Shown here one piece after another: positions 44,530-53,940 of a stretch of 64,000 bases of DNA. The stretch is taken from assembly GCF_022664465.1 (NCBI RefSeq), contig NZ_JAKREV010000001.1, forward strand, positions 868,001 through 932,000, in the 5' to 3' direction. Every line of letters begins with the position of its first letter. The first letter of the stretch is position 1. The stretch is from Sphingomonas hankookensis. GTDB lineage: Bacteria; Pseudomonadota; Alphaproteobacteria; Sphingomonadales; Sphingomonadaceae. The notes below the pieces were generated by a model. That model ran no database searches, was not told where the DNA came from, and worked only from the letters and a program-made list of their open reading frames with translations. The position numbers were made by a program, and so were the translations under genes.

Positions 44530-46356
44530 TTATAACTCCGCGCCCCCCAGCGTCGCGATCGCCTGGATCAGCGCGAGGTGGCTCAACCCCTGCGGCAGGT
44601 TGCCGAGATAGTCGCCGGTCGCCGGATCGATCATCTCGGGCAAAATCCCGACGCCATGCGCCAGCCCGTCCATTGCCGCGGCCAGCGCAGCCTCCGCCCG
44701 GTCGTGCTGCCCCAGAATCGCCCGCGCCTCGACCATCCAGAAGGTGCAGGCGAGGAAACATCCTTCCTCGCGTTCCATCCCCGCATAGCGATAATGGAAC
44801 GCGCCCGCCCCCAGCTCGCGGTCGATCGCGTCCAGCGTGCGCGCCAGCCGGTCCTGCCCGTCGAAGCGGAACCGCACCGCCAGCGCCAGCGACGCGTCGA
44901 GCCCTTCGGCCCCCGGATAACAGAGATACGCCCCACGTTCCTCGTCCCAGCAATGCTCGCCGATCCACTCCATGATCCGGTCGCGTTCGCGTGCCCAGCG
45001 GTCGCGGCAGGTCGTCGGGATCTGCCCGGCATCGGCCAGTTCGACCGCGCGTTGCAGCGCCTGCCAGCAGCTGATCTTCGACATGGTGTAATGCTGCACC
45101 TCGGGCAGTTCCCAGATGCCGGCATCCTTCTGCCGCCAGCGATCGGCGCACAGATCGGCCAGATGCGACAGCGTCGCGGCACTGGTCGCGTCGAGGATAT
45201 TGCCGCACGCCACGAACCGCTCGGCCGTCTCGAAGATGTCGCCATAGATGCCGTGCTGATGCTGATCGGTGGCAAGGTTGCCGGTCACCACCGGCTTCGA
45301 TCCGCGATAGCCCGGAATGTCGATTTCCCGCACCGCCGGCACCGGATCGCCGCCCAGCGTGTAGCAGACTTTCGGCACCCCCTGCCCCAGCCGTTTCAGC
45401 AGCCAGGTGAACCCCGCCTTCGCCTCGGCATGGGCGCCGATCCGCAGGAACGCCTTGATCGTGTAGCCCGCGTCGCGAATCCACGCATAGCGATAGTCCC
45501 AGTTCTTCGGACCGCCGATCTTTTCGGGCAGCGAGGTCGTGGCGGCGGCGACGATCGCCCCGGTCGGCGAATACAGCAGCAGCTTCAGCGCCAGCGCGCT
45601 GCGGATCGCCAGCGCCCGCCGCGCGCCATCGCAGTTGAGCTGCCCCGACCAGTCGAGCGCCTGCGTCCAGTCGCGCCATTCGCGGTCGGCCAGGTCGATC
45701 CGCGCATCGATCGCCTCGATCGACGGCACCACCAGCGGCTCGTCGGCGCCGGCCACGATCGCCACCGTCGCGCGCTCCCCCTGCGCCACCGCAATCCGCC
45801 CATCGATCCCGTCATCCTCCTGCCGATCGATATGGACAGCATCGCTGCACCGGACCAGCCCCAGCACCGCGCCGACATGGAACACGTCATGTCCGCCGGC
45901 GCGCGCGAAATAGGGGCTGACCGTATCCGCCCGCCGCCCGAACCGCAGCGTCAGCGCGAAGCTCATATGCCCATCCAGCCCCTCGACCCGCCGCGCCAGT
46001 TCGGCCCAGGGCAGCCGCCCCGCCGTCCCGCTATTCAGGCTTTCGGTCAGCTTCGCCCGACCGCTCGCAGTCGTGAACACCGTCTCCAGCACGTTACTGT
46101 CGCCGCGATAGCGCTGCTCGCTGGTGAACGGCTCGACCGGGGTAATCGCGAAATAGCCGCCCAGTTTCCCGTCGAGCATCCGGTCGAACAGGCCGGGCGA
46201 ATCCATGTTCGGCACGCACCACCAGTCGATTGACCCGTCCGCCCCCGACAGCACCACCGCGCGCCCGTCGCCCAGCGCGCCATAGCGGGCGAGCGGCAGA
46301 TAGCCGTCGGCATCGCGGAGGGTGGCGGGATCGGCGGCGCGCGGGTGAAACAACAT
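44530..46356 (-). CDS. Glycoside hydrolase family 15 protein (glucoamylase/trehalase-like)
   Basis: 608-aa cytoplasmic (alpha/alpha)6-barrel glycosidase. The N-terminal beta-sandwich begins IADYGxx-like YLPLARYGALGDGRAVVLSGADGSIDWWCVP. Barrel motifs: WDYRYAWIRDAGYTIKAFLRIG, the catalytic-acid segment DAGIWELPEVQHYTMSKISCW, and the base-side LPEMIDPATGDYLGNLPQGLSHLA. These are GH15 features; bacterial members include glucoamylases and trehalases. The typical GIWExR is GIWELP here. It is divergent from a Gfo/Idh/MocA gene (103 nt), suggesting a sugar-related locus. A trehalase of a different family lies at 58845. Confidence 0.87.
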   Translation of the reverse strand: MLFHPRAADPATLRDADGYLPLARYGALGDGRAVVLSGADGSIDWWCVPNMDSPGLFDRMLDGKLGGYFAITPVEPFTSEQRYRGDSNVLETVFTTASGRAKLTESLNSGTAGRLPWAELARRVEGLDGHMSFALTLRFGRRADTVSPYFARAGGHDVFHVGAVLGLVRCSDAVHIDRQEDDGIDGRIAVAQGERATVAIVAGADEPLVVPSIEAIDARIDLADREWRDWTQALDWSGQLNCDGARRALAIRSALALKLLLYSPTGAIVAAATTSLPEKIGGPKNWDYRYAWIRDAGYTIKAFLRIGAHAEAKAGFTWLLKRLGQGVPKVCYTLGGDPVPAVREIDIPGYRGSKPVVTGNLATDQHQHGIYGDIFETAERFVACGNILDATSAATLSHLADLCADRWRQKDAGIWELPEVQHYTMSKISCWQALQRAVELADAGQIPTTCRDRWARERDRIMEWIGEHCWDEERGAYLCYPGAEGLDASLALAVRFRFDGQDRLARTLDAIDRELGAGAFHYRYAGMEREEGCFLACTFWMVEARAILGQHDRAEAALAAAMDGLAHGVGILPEMIDPATGDYLGNLPQGLSHLALIQAIATLGGAEL

Positions 46357-46459
46357 GCTGCCGATAACTTATGATAGAGTGCAAATGTCCGAACCGGCGG
46401 GAGATACTCGGGACGGCGTGCGTTGGCGCACCATTCCATCCCCCACGGAGAACCGCCTC

Positions 46460-47590
46460 ATGAGCATCGCTTCCGCCTTCGGGCTAGGCAAGAAGGTCCG
46501 CTACGCCGTCGTCGGCGCGGGCGACATCACCCAGCGTTCGATGCTGCCGGGCATCAAGCACACCGGCAATTCGAAACTGGTCGCGATCGTCACGGGCGAC
46601 GCGGACAAGGCCAAGGCGCTGGCCGACATGTACGACGTCGAGGCGACCTATGATTACGACCAGTTCCACGAACTGCTCGCGTCGGGCACGATCGACGCGA
46701 TCTATCTCGGCACGCCCAACTGGCGCCATGCCGAATTCGCCATCCCTGCGCTCGCCGCCGGCATCCATGTCCTGTGCGAAAAACCGCTGGAAATTTCGGT
46801 CGAACAGGGCCGCGCCATCGCCGCGGCGCAGGCGGCATCGTCGGCCAAGTTGATGACCGCCTATCGCCTGCACTTCGAACCCGGCACGCTGTCGGCGATC
46901 GACACGGTCCGCGACGGCAAGCTCGGCGACCTCGTCACTTTCACAGCAACGTTCAGCCAGTCGCTCGACCCCGACAACCACCGCGCCAAGCACGGCATCG
47001 TCGCCGGTCCGCTGTTCGACATGGGGCCCTATCCGATCAACGCCATCCGCTATCTGTTCGGGGCGGAGCCGGTCGCGGTGGAATCGGCGGTCGCGACGCG
47101 GCAGGCGGCGGCGGGCTTCGGCGATCTCGACGACACCTTCGCGGTCGTGCTGCGCATGCCCGGCGACCGGCTGGCGAGCTTCACCGTCAGCTATTACGCC
47201 GGCAATGTCGACCACCTGACCATCGCCGGCACCAAGGGCAGCATCCATATCGACCCCGCCTTCGGCTATGGCGACACCCAGCATCAGACGATCACGATCG
47301 GCACCGACAAACGCGAAGAAAAGTTCAAGCCGACCGACCAGTTCGGCGGTGAGATGAAGTATTTCTCCGACTGCATCCTGAACGGCGACGATCCCGAACC
47401 CGATGCGGAGGAAGGCATCGCCGACCTGCGCGTGATCGAGGGGATCGTCGAGGCGCTGAAGACCGGCCGCCGGGTCGATCTGCCCCCGTTCGAACGCCGC
47501 CGTCGCATCAACACCGCGACGCAGAAGCAGACGTTGTCACCGATCACCCCGCCGGAAACGGTCAAGGCGAAGTCGCCCAGCGGGAATTGA
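46460..47590 (+). CDS. Gfo/Idh/MocA-family NAD(P)-dependent oxidoreductase
   Basis: 376 aa from ATG 46460 (GGAG 9 nt upstream); an in-frame ATG at 46385 lacks a ribosome site. Rossmann motif YAVVGAGDITQRSMLPG (15-31), the EKPL motif (CEKPLEIS, about 107-110) with catalytic Lys, and the C-terminal beta-sheet domain with GPLFDMGPYPINAIRYLFG. It resembles glucose-fructose oxidoreductase/dehydrogenases but lacks a signal peptide, so it is cytoplasmic. The substrate is probably a sugar or inositol. Divergent from the GH15 gene. Confidence 0.85.
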   Translation: MSIASAFGLGKKVRYAVVGAGDITQRSMLPGIKHTGNSKLVAIVTGDADKAKALADMYDVEATYDYDQFHELLASGTIDAIYLGTPNWRHAEFAIPALAAGIHVLCEKPLEISVEQGRAIAAAQAASSAKLMTAYRLHFEPGTLSAIDTVRDGKLGDLVTFTATFSQSLDPDNHRAKHGIVAGPLFDMGPYPINAIRYLFGAEPVAVESAVATRQAAAGFGDLDDTFAVVLRMPGDRLASFTVSYYAGNVDHLTIAGTKGSIHIDPAFGYGDTQHQTITIGTDKREEKFKPTDQFGGEMKYFSDCILNGDDPEPDAEEGIADLRVIEGIVEALKTGRRVDLPPFERRRRINTATQKQTLSPITPPETVKAKSPSGN

Positions 47591-47612
47591 GGCGGAAGGA
47601 AGTGCGCCCCAT

Positions 47613-47708
47613 CGTCATCCCCGCGCAGGCGGGGATCCATACACGCAACGCTCCGTGCGCTATTACGAGCGTCAGCGGCAATGGATTCCCGCCTTCGCGG
47701 GAATGACG
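47613..47708. repeat. REP-type inverted repeat (CGTCATCCCCGCGCAGGCGGGG family)
   Basis: Arms at 47613 and ending at 47708 pair around about 40 nt in the convergent gap between the oxidoreductase and gloA. A separate REP hairpin follows at 47732. Confidence 0.8.
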
Positions 47709-47731
47709 AAAGGGGCGGCGACTACCACACA

Positions 47732-47758
47732 GTCACCCCGGCCTTGATCCGGGGTGAC
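47732..47758. terminator. REP hairpin beside gloA stop
   Basis: GTCACCCCGG pairs with CCGGGGTGAC (10 bp, loop CCTTGAT), 15 nt from the gloA stop. Likely reduces read-through for gloA; no T-tract. Confidence 0.5.
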
Positions 47759-47773
47759 CAATGGCGAGCGGTG

Positions 47774-48286
47774 CTACCCCGCCTCGCTCACCGCCGCCGT
47801 CATCCCATTCGGCGACAAAATCTCGATCCAATAGCCGTCGGGGTCGGTGATGAACGCAATGTCCTTCATCCGCCCCTCGTCCGGCCGCTTGCGGAACGTC
47901 ACGCCCAGTTCCTCGAACCGCACACACGCCGCGGGCACGTCCGGCACGCTGATCCCGATATGGCCGAAGCCGCGCGGATCGTCATTGCCGCTGTGATAGC
48001 CGGCAAAGTCGGGATCATCCTCGGTCCCCCAGTTATGCGTCAGTTCCAGCGTCGTCTCGCGCGTGAATACGAACCGCGCCCGCTCCTTCGGATCGCCCGG
48101 CACCACCTCCCCATCGCGCAGATACCCGAGGAAATAGAGTGAGAACGCCGCCTCCTCGAAATCCAGCTTCTGCAGCAGCGTCATCCCCAACACGTCCTGA
48201 TAGAAGGCGAGGCTGGCGCTGGGATCGCGGACGCGCAGCATCGTCTGGTTGAGGGTGAAGCCTTCGGTGCCGTCGGGTCGGGTCAT
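47774..48286 (-). CDS. gloA: Lactoylglutathione lyase (glyoxalase I), long zinc-type form
   Basis: 170-aa enzyme converting the methylglyoxal-glutathione adduct to S-lactoylglutathione. Metal ligands read as Q14 ([10 protein letters not shown]), E81 ([10 protein letters not shown]), H109 (GFGHIGISV) and E155 (YWIEILSP). Gln in place of the first His, the ~170-aa length and the [10 protein letters not shown] loop match the human/Pseudomonas zinc-type class rather than the short E. coli nickel class. Starts at ATG complement 48284-48286 and is divergent from the M1 peptidase. Confidence 0.94.
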   Translation of the reverse strand: MTRPDGTEGFTLNQTMLRVRDPSASLAFYQDVLGMTLLQKLDFEEAAFSLYFLGYLRDGEVVPGDPKERARFVFTRETTLELTHNWGTEDDPDFAGYHSGNDDPRGFGHIGISVPDVPAACVRFEELGVTFRKRPDEGRMKDIAFITDPDGYWIEILSPNGMTAAVSEAG

Positions 48287-48434
48287 GGGTAGGTTCCTTG
48301 GTTGTCACCAGAGGCAACGTCCCGCGCCGCGATCGGTGGCATCATGAGACAATATTACCTATTCGCACACGCTTATGGTTGACGCGCTTCATATCGCGGG
48401 CAACGATCGCGCCATTCATCGAAAGGCCGTCTCC

Positions 48435-50825
48435 TTGTCCGCTGCCCCCCGTCTCGCGCTGCTCGCACTGTTGCTCGGCACCACCCCCGCGTTCGCCGAT
48501 CCGATCCGCCAGACCAAGGGCGACTGGCAGGACAAGTTCCGCCAGCTGGAGGGAGAGGATTGGCCGACCCCGACCGACTATCGCAACGCATCGGGTGCGC
48601 CGGGCTATCGCTATTGGCAGCAAAAGGTCGACTACGACGTCAAGGTATCGCTCGACGAAGCGACCAAGGTCGTGCGCGGCACCGAAACCATCCGCTACCG
48701 CAACAACTCGCCCGATGCGCTGCCCTATCTCTGGCTGCTGCTCGACCAGAATCAGTATAAGCGCGCCTCGATCGCGCAAATGAGCGCGACCGTGCCCGAC
48801 GCCACGTCGATCAGCATCGGCGAAATCCGCCGGGCGGAAGCGATGCAGAAATGGGAAGGCGGCTTCACCATCGCTGCCGTCCGCGGCCCCGATGGCCAGC
48901 CGCTTAGCCACCGCGTCACCGACACGCTGCTGCGTATCGAACTGCCACAACCGGTCGCGGGCAATGGCGGCGAGGTGACGCTGTCGATCGACTGGTCGTT
49001 CCCGATGGCCGAACAAAAGGTCGTCGACGGCCGCTCCGGGTACGAATGCTTCACGCAGAAAGGCGAGGACGGTAACTGCATCTTCGAAGGGGCACAGTGG
49101 TTTCCCCGCCTCGCCGTCTATTCCGACTACGAGGGCTGGCATAACAAGGCGTTCCTCGACGCGGGCGAATTCACCCTCGAATTTGGCGACTATAAGGTCG
49201 CGCTGACCGTGCCCGCAGACCACATCGTTTCGGCGACCGGCGTCCTCCAGAACGCCGATCAGGTGCTGACCGCGACCCAGCGCCAGCGGCTGGAGCAGGC
49301 AAAGACCGCCACCGCGCCGATGTACATCGTCACCCCCGACGAAGCAGTCGCCGCCGAACGCGGCCGCGCCTCGGGAACCAGGACCTGGACCTTCGCCGCG
49401 CAGAATGTCCGCGACTTCGGCTGGGCCTCCTCGCGCAAGTTCGCATGGGACGCGATGGGCGTGCGACAGGACTATGCCGCCAATCCGCACGTCATGGCGA
49501 TGTCCTTCTACCCGAAGGAAGCGCGCCCGCTCTGGGATGCGTACTCGACCAAGGCGATCGCCCACACCATCGACGTCTATGGCAAGTTCGCCTTCCCCTA
49601 CCCCTATCCGGTGGCGCAGTCGGTCAACGGCCCGGTCGGCGGCATGGAATATCCCATGATCACCTTCAACGGGCCGCGCCCGGTGAAGGACGCCAAGACC
49701 GGCCAGTTGACCTATACCGAACGCGCCAAGACCGGGTTGATCGGCGTGGTGATCCACGAGGTCGGCCACGACTGGTTCCCGATGATCGTCAACAGCGACG
49801 AACGCCAATGGACGTGGATGGACGAAGGGCTGAACACCTTCCTCCAATTCCAGGCCGAAAAGTTGTGGGACAAGGACTTTCCCTCGCGCCGCGGCGAGCC
49901 GAAGGACATTGCCGAATACATGCTCTCCGACAATCAGGTGCCCCTGATGACCCAGTCGGACTCGGTGCTGCAGTTCGGCGCCAACGGCTATGGCAAGCCG
50001 GCGACGGCGCTCACCATCCTGCGTGAAACCGTGCTGGGCCGCGAACTGTTCGACCGCGCGTTCCGCGAATATGCCACCCGCTGGCGCTTCAAGCGGCCGA
50101 CGCCCTACGACTTCTTCCGCACGATGGAGGAAAGCTCGGGCGTCGATCTCGACTGGTTCTGGCGCGGCTGGTTCTATTCGACCGACCATGTCGACATCGC
50201 GCTGGACAAGGTGGTCGAGGGCCGCATCGCCGGCGGCGACCTCGACGCCAATGCCCGCGAACGCCGCGCGCTGAGCGATGCGGAGAACACCTCGCTGACC
50301 GTGCGCAACAATGCCGGGCAGAAGACGGTGACCGAACGCGATCCCGCCACCCGCGACTTCTACGACCGGCAGGACCGCTTCGCCGTCAGCCCGCAGCAGC
50401 GCCGTGACCTGGCGGAAAAGCTTGCCAAGCTGACGCCGGAGGAACGCGCCGCGTTCCAGGTGAAGGACAAATTCTACCGCTTCTCGTTCCGCAATGTCGG
50501 CGGCCTCGTCATGCCGATCCCGCTGAAGCTGACCTACAGCGACGGCACCAGCGAGATCGTGCGCATCCCCGCCGAAGTGTGGCGCTACGATCCCAAGGCG
50601 GTGACGTGGCAATATGTGACGGCGAAGACGATCACCGGCGCCGAAGTCGACCCGCAGCTCGAAATCGCCGATGCCGACCGCTCGAACAACGTCTATCGCG
50701 GCGCCATCCGCCCGGTGGTGCTGGAGATCGAGGATGTCGAGGACCTCGAAAACCGCATGAAGGACTTCGACGTGCAGGTGAAGCCCGGCTCGCTACAGAC
50801 CTATGCCGCGCCGGTGGCGAAGTGA
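48435..50825 (+). CDS. Secreted M1-family metallopeptidase (aminopeptidase)
   Basis: 796 aa from TTG 48435, which has GAAAGG 8 nt upstream and starts directly at a signal peptide (MSAAPRLALLALLLGTTPAFA); ATG 48375 (816 aa) has no ribosome site and precedes non-signal sequence. Zinc motif H441-E442-x-x-H445 (VIHEVGHDWF) with E464 eighteen residues on (WMDEGLNTF). The substrate-amine motif is GGMEYP. M1 enzymes remove N-terminal residues from peptides; this periplasmic form is widespread in sphingomonads and Bacteroidetes. It overlaps the small partner gene downstream by 4 nt (GTGA). Confidence 0.9.
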   Translation: MSAAPRLALLALLLGTTPAFADPIRQTKGDWQDKFRQLEGEDWPTPTDYRNASGAPGYRYWQQKVDYDVKVSLDEATKVVRGTETIRYRNNSPDALPYLWLLLDQNQYKRASIAQMSATVPDATSISIGEIRRAEAMQKWEGGFTIAAVRGPDGQPLSHRVTDTLLRIELPQPVAGNGGEVTLSIDWSFPMAEQKVVDGRSGYECFTQKGEDGNCIFEGAQWFPRLAVYSDYEGWHNKAFLDAGEFTLEFGDYKVALTVPADHIVSATGVLQNADQVLTATQRQRLEQAKTATAPMYIVTPDEAVAAERGRASGTRTWTFAAQNVRDFGWASSRKFAWDAMGVRQDYAANPHVMAMSFYPKEARPLWDAYSTKAIAHTIDVYGKFAFPYPYPVAQSVNGPVGGMEYPMITFNGPRPVKDAKTGQLTYTERAKTGLIGVVIHEVGHDWFPMIVNSDERQWTWMDEGLNTFLQFQAEKLWDKDFPSRRGEPKDIAEYMLSDNQVPLMTQSDSVLQFGANGYGKPATALTILRETVLGRELFDRAFREYATRWRFKRPTPYDFFRTMEESSGVDLDWFWRGWFYSTDHVDIALDKVVEGRIAGGDLDANARERRALSDAENTSLTVRNNAGQKTVTERDPATRDFYDRQDRFAVSPQQRRDLAEKLAKLTPEERAAFQVKDKFYRFSFRNVGGLVMPIPLKLTYSDGTSEIVRIPAEVWRYDPKAVTWQYVTAKTITGAEVDPQLEIADADRSNNVYRGAIRPVVLEIEDVEDLENRMKDFDVQVKPGSLQTYAAPVAK

Positions 50826-51298
50826 GGGGCCCGCTCGCCCTCCTCGCCGCGGTCGCGCTGATCGCGCCGGCACAGGCGCATCGCGGGCATGACTCGCTGG
50901 CGCTGGTCACGCTGATCGATGGCAAGGTCACCGTGTCGCACCGCTTCGAAGCGCACGACATCGAACCCGCCCTGGCGAAGATCGCGCCCGCCGCACAGGT
51001 CAGCCTCGACGATCCGGCCGCCGTCGCCGTGCTGGTATCCTATGTCCAGCGCCGCTTCGTGCTGACGATCGACGGCAAGCCGGTCGCGCTCACCCATGTC
51101 TCGACCGACCTGTCGCATTCGCAGGTCCGCATCGAATATGCCGGCAAGGCGCCGCGCAAGCCAAAAACCGTCGCGGTCCGCTCGACCGTGCTGACCGACG
51201 TGTACCGGGCACAGGTCAATCAGGTGAACGTGCGGCAGGGCAATGTCGTGAAGTCGCTGACCCTGCGCGGCGGCACGGGGGGTAGCGTCACGCTGTAG
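50822..51298 (+). CDS. Small exported protein, DUF6702-like partner of the M1 peptidase
   Basis: 158 aa from GTG 50822 overlapping the peptidase stop. Signal peptide VRGPLALLAAVALIAPAQA, then RGHDSLALVTLIDGKVTVSHRFEAHDIEPAL, a beta-rich fold typical of the DUF6702-like proteins that sit beside M1 peptidases. Those proteins have no known activity. Coupled translation suggests a shared role. Family call is from context and the N-terminal sequence pattern. Confidence 0.65.
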   Translation: MRGPLALLAAVALIAPAQAHRGHDSLALVTLIDGKVTVSHRFEAHDIEPALAKIAPAAQVSLDDPAAVAVLVSYVQRRFVLTIDGKPVALTHVSTDLSHSQVRIEYAGKAPRKPKTVAVRSTVLTDVYRAQVNQVNVRQGNVVKSLTLRGGTGGSVTL

Positions 51299-51357
51299 CC
51301 GGAGCGGGCAGCCCCCTGTCCATCACCGTCACTCCGACCCTCGATGATCGCAAGACA

Positions 51358-51450
51358 CCCTCACCCTTCCGCGGCTTCGCCGCTCCCTCCCTCTCCCACC
51401 GGGAGAGGGAAGGGGCCCGCCCGGCACAGCCGGGTGGGAAGGGTGAGGGT
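51358..51450. repeat. REP-type nested hairpin (CCCTCTCCC...GGGAGAGGG)
   Basis: Outer arms CCCTCACCCTTCC / GGAAGGGTGAGGG enclose an inner stem CCCTCTCCC / GGGAGAGGG and a CCCGGC-type stem. Lies between convergent genes. Confidence 0.7.
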
Positions 51451-51503
51451 GATCCCGGTCGTCACGGGGGTGACATTTCTGTGCCCCGATCGACCCGCAT
51501 CCC

Positions 51504-51935
51504 CTACCCGCACCCCCGCCGCATCGCCTCGACCTTCCCCGGCGACAACACCCCGCGATGCTCGCCGCACACCCGCCCGTCACCACCGATCGCGACACTG
51601 AACGGCAACCCGGCCGTCCCCCCGAACAGCCCGTCGCGGATCGTCGCCAACGCCGCCGCATCGGGCACCCAGCGCTGCGTCGCCGGCACCCCCACCAGCA
51701 TCGCCGCGGTCGCCCGCCCGCGATCGATCGGTACCACCGTCACCGCATAGGGCCGCGCCGCTTCGGTCAATCGCGGCAGTTGCGCGATCTCGCCATGGCA
51801 CGGCGCACACCATGACGCGACGAACAGCAGGATGGTGCGCGGCGGATAGGGCATCGGCGCCGCGACCGCCGGTCCCGCGCCCCATGCCAGCAGCGCCAGC
51901 GCCGCCCATCCGCCCCAGTTTTCACGCGGCCCCAT
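51504..51935 (-). CDS. Exported thioredoxin-like protein
   Basis: 143 aa from ATG complement 51933-51935. Signal segment WAALALLAWGAGPAVA, then the thioredoxin fold with active site FVASWCAPCHGEI (C43/C46, CxxC form CAPC), and a cis-Pro region GGTAGLPFSVAIG. TlpA/ResA-like periplasmic thiol reductases have this layout. Client unknown; the DsbD-like gene at the window start could supply electrons. Divergent from the TPR gene, 64 nt away. Confidence 0.82.
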   Translation of the reverse strand: MGPRENWGGWAALALLAWGAGPAVAAPMPYPPRTILLFVASWCAPCHGEIAQLPRLTEAARPYAVTVVPIDRGRATAAMLVGVPATQRWVPDAAALATIRDGLFGGTAGLPFSVAIGGDGRVCGEHRGVLSPGKVEAMRRGCG

Positions 51936-51999
51936 GTTTGTCCCCCATCGACGCCGTACCATTGCCGTGCTTTCCTTTGCCGAAACAAGGGGGAACCAG

Positions 52000-53940
52000 A
52001 TGCCTGATCCAATTCTGCACGGCCTGCTGGCCATGGTGCAGGCCGCCGCGCCCGCACCCGCGCCGCAGACGCTGCAGGCGCAGTTCGACGCCGCCAACGC
52101 CGCCTATGTCCAAAAGCGCTGCCCCGACGCGCTGAAGCTCTACGATGCACTCGACCGCCGTACCGCCGGCAGCAAGAACGCCGTATTCCGCGGCGCGATC
52201 GCGGTGCGCCGGGGCATCTGCCTCGTCCGCACCGGCGAAGGCCCGGCGGGCATCGCGTCGATCCGCGCCGGGTTGCCCGTTCTCGCCGCGAACCCGCAAG
52301 AGTTCGCCCCGGACCTGACCAACGCGCACCTCGCCATGGGCGACGCCGCGTTCGACGCCTTCGACTATGACGGCGCCGCCGCCGCCTATCGCGACGCGCT
52401 CGCTATCGCCAGGGGGACCGAGCGGGTCATTCCCCTCCTCGCGCTCGCCCGCTCCCATAGCTTCGACCATGACGGCAAGGCGCTTGGCTATGCCGAAGAG
52501 GCCCGCCGCCTCGTCATGGCGGATACTGCGATCGACAAGCAGACCGTCGCGGCGGTGCAGACCCGCTATGCCCGCGTGCTGTTCAACGAAGGCCGCGCCG
52601 CCGATGCGTATACCGTGCTGAAGGACTCGCTGCGCAAGCAGGGCGGCCTCGACGTCCGGGTCAACCTGTCCGAAATCGCGACCCGCGCCGATCTGGCGCA
52701 GGCGGCACTGCTGAACGGCGACCGGGAAAAGGCGCGAACCTATCTCGCCTATACCGGTGCCGGGCGGATGGAGAAGGCGCCCTTTGCCGGCGCGCGCGAA
52801 ATGGCGACGACGCCCTGCGGCGGCGTGGCCGGCATCAAGCCCAACGACGTGGCGGTGATCGAATTTTCGCTGGGCGACGACGGCATCGTCCGCAACGTCG
52901 CGCCGATCTATACCACCGGCAACCGCGCCGCCGCGCTCGCCTTTGCCCGCACCGTCGCCGACTGGTCTTGGGCACCGGTCGATGCGGTGGCGATCCCCGC
53001 CTTCTGGCGCCAGTCGGCCCGCGTCGAATTGCGCTGCTCGAACGCTGCCGAACGCCCGCGGCCGACTGCTCCGCTCGACGAGGCGGTCGCCGCATGGCTG
53101 ACGTCGCAAGGCTCCCCCGAACCGTCGTGGAGCGAGTTGCCGTCCGCCCGCGCGCTGCCGCAGGCACAAGCGGCGCGGACCGCCACCAAACCCATCGACC
53201 GGTTGCGTGCGAATATATGGCTGCTCGGCTCGGAACTGGTCGATGACCAGGATTCGCGACCGATCGTCGCCGAAGCGCTGGCGCAGGCACAGGCAATGCG
53301 CGCGCCCCTGCCGGTCCTCGCCAGGCTGCAAGTGCACGCCGCCCGGGTCGAGGCAAAGGATTATCCCGGCGTTCTGCGCAGCTATCGCGCGTTGCTCCAG
53401 CGTGCGGACATTGCCGCCGACCCGCTGTCCGCGGGAACGATCCGCATGATATTGGCAGGCGACGTTTTCGTCGTGAAGCCAGCCGAGCGCAGCGAGATGG
53501 TCGACGCCGTTCTCGCCTCGCCGCTGCCCGACCGGCATCCGCTGAAGGTCGCGGCGCTGCTGACGCGCGCCGACCTGTCGGCGCAGCGCGGCGACGTCGC
53601 GGCGGCGCAGGCAGCGTTCACGAAAACCGGGCTCAGCAGCGACCAATGCGCACTGATCGCCCCGATGCCGGCGGTCCAGCGCGCGGGCTGGAGCAGCGAC
53701 AGCTTCCCGCAGGAAGCGCAGGCGATGGGCTTCGAAGGGTGGGCCAAGGTCGAATATGACATCGCCGCCGACGGCCATACCATGACCCCGCGCACCATCG
53801 CCGCCTATCCCCCGTTCGTCTTTGGCGATGCGGCGCAGAAGATCATCGGCGCCACCCGCTATCGCAGCAGCTTCCGCCCGGAAAGCGACACCGCCTGCAC
53901 CGGCAACGCCACGCGGATCGTGTTCAACCTGCCGCGCTGA
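52000..53940 (+). CDS. TPR-rich protein with TonB-C-like terminal domain
   Basis: 646 aa from ATG 52000, preceded by AAGGGGGAACCAG. The N-terminus is hydrophobic but a weak signal peptide. Residues ~25-260 show TPR-like helical repeats (AYVQKRCPDALKLYDALDRR, AFDYDGAAAAYRDALAIARG). A central beta-strand region (VAVIEFSLGDDGIVRNVAPIY) resembles a TonB-C fold, and the C-terminal ~85 residues (GFEGWAKVEYDIAADGHTMTPRTIAAYPPFVFGDAAQKIIG) match the energy-transducer TonB C-terminal domain. No TonB transmembrane/Pro-rich segment is present. Role unknown, perhaps envelope scaffolding. Its 3' end overlaps the converging kinase gene by 17 nt. Confidence 0.72.
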   Translation: MPDPILHGLLAMVQAAAPAPAPQTLQAQFDAANAAYVQKRCPDALKLYDALDRRTAGSKNAVFRGAIAVRRGICLVRTGEGPAGIASIRAGLPVLAANPQEFAPDLTNAHLAMGDAAFDAFDYDGAAAAYRDALAIARGTERVIPLLALARSHSFDHDGKALGYAEEARRLVMADTAIDKQTVAAVQTRYARVLFNEGRAADAYTVLKDSLRKQGGLDVRVNLSEIATRADLAQAALLNGDREKARTYLAYTGAGRMEKAPFAGAREMATTPCGGVAGIKPNDVAVIEFSLGDDGIVRNVAPIYTTGNRAAALAFARTVADWSWAPVDAVAIPAFWRQSARVELRCSNAAERPRPTAPLDEAVAAWLTSQGSPEPSWSELPSARALPQAQAARTATKPIDRLRANIWLLGSELVDDQDSRPIVAEALAQAQAMRAPLPVLARLQVHAARVEAKDYPGVLRSYRALLQRADIAADPLSAGTIRMILAGDVFVVKPAERSEMVDAVLASPLPDRHPLKVAALLTRADLSAQRGDVAAAQAAFTKTGLSSDQCALIAPMPAVQRAGWSSDSFPQEAQAMGFEGWAKVEYDIAADGHTMTPRTIAAYPPFVFGDAAQKIIGATRYRSSFRPESDTACTGNATRIVFNLPR

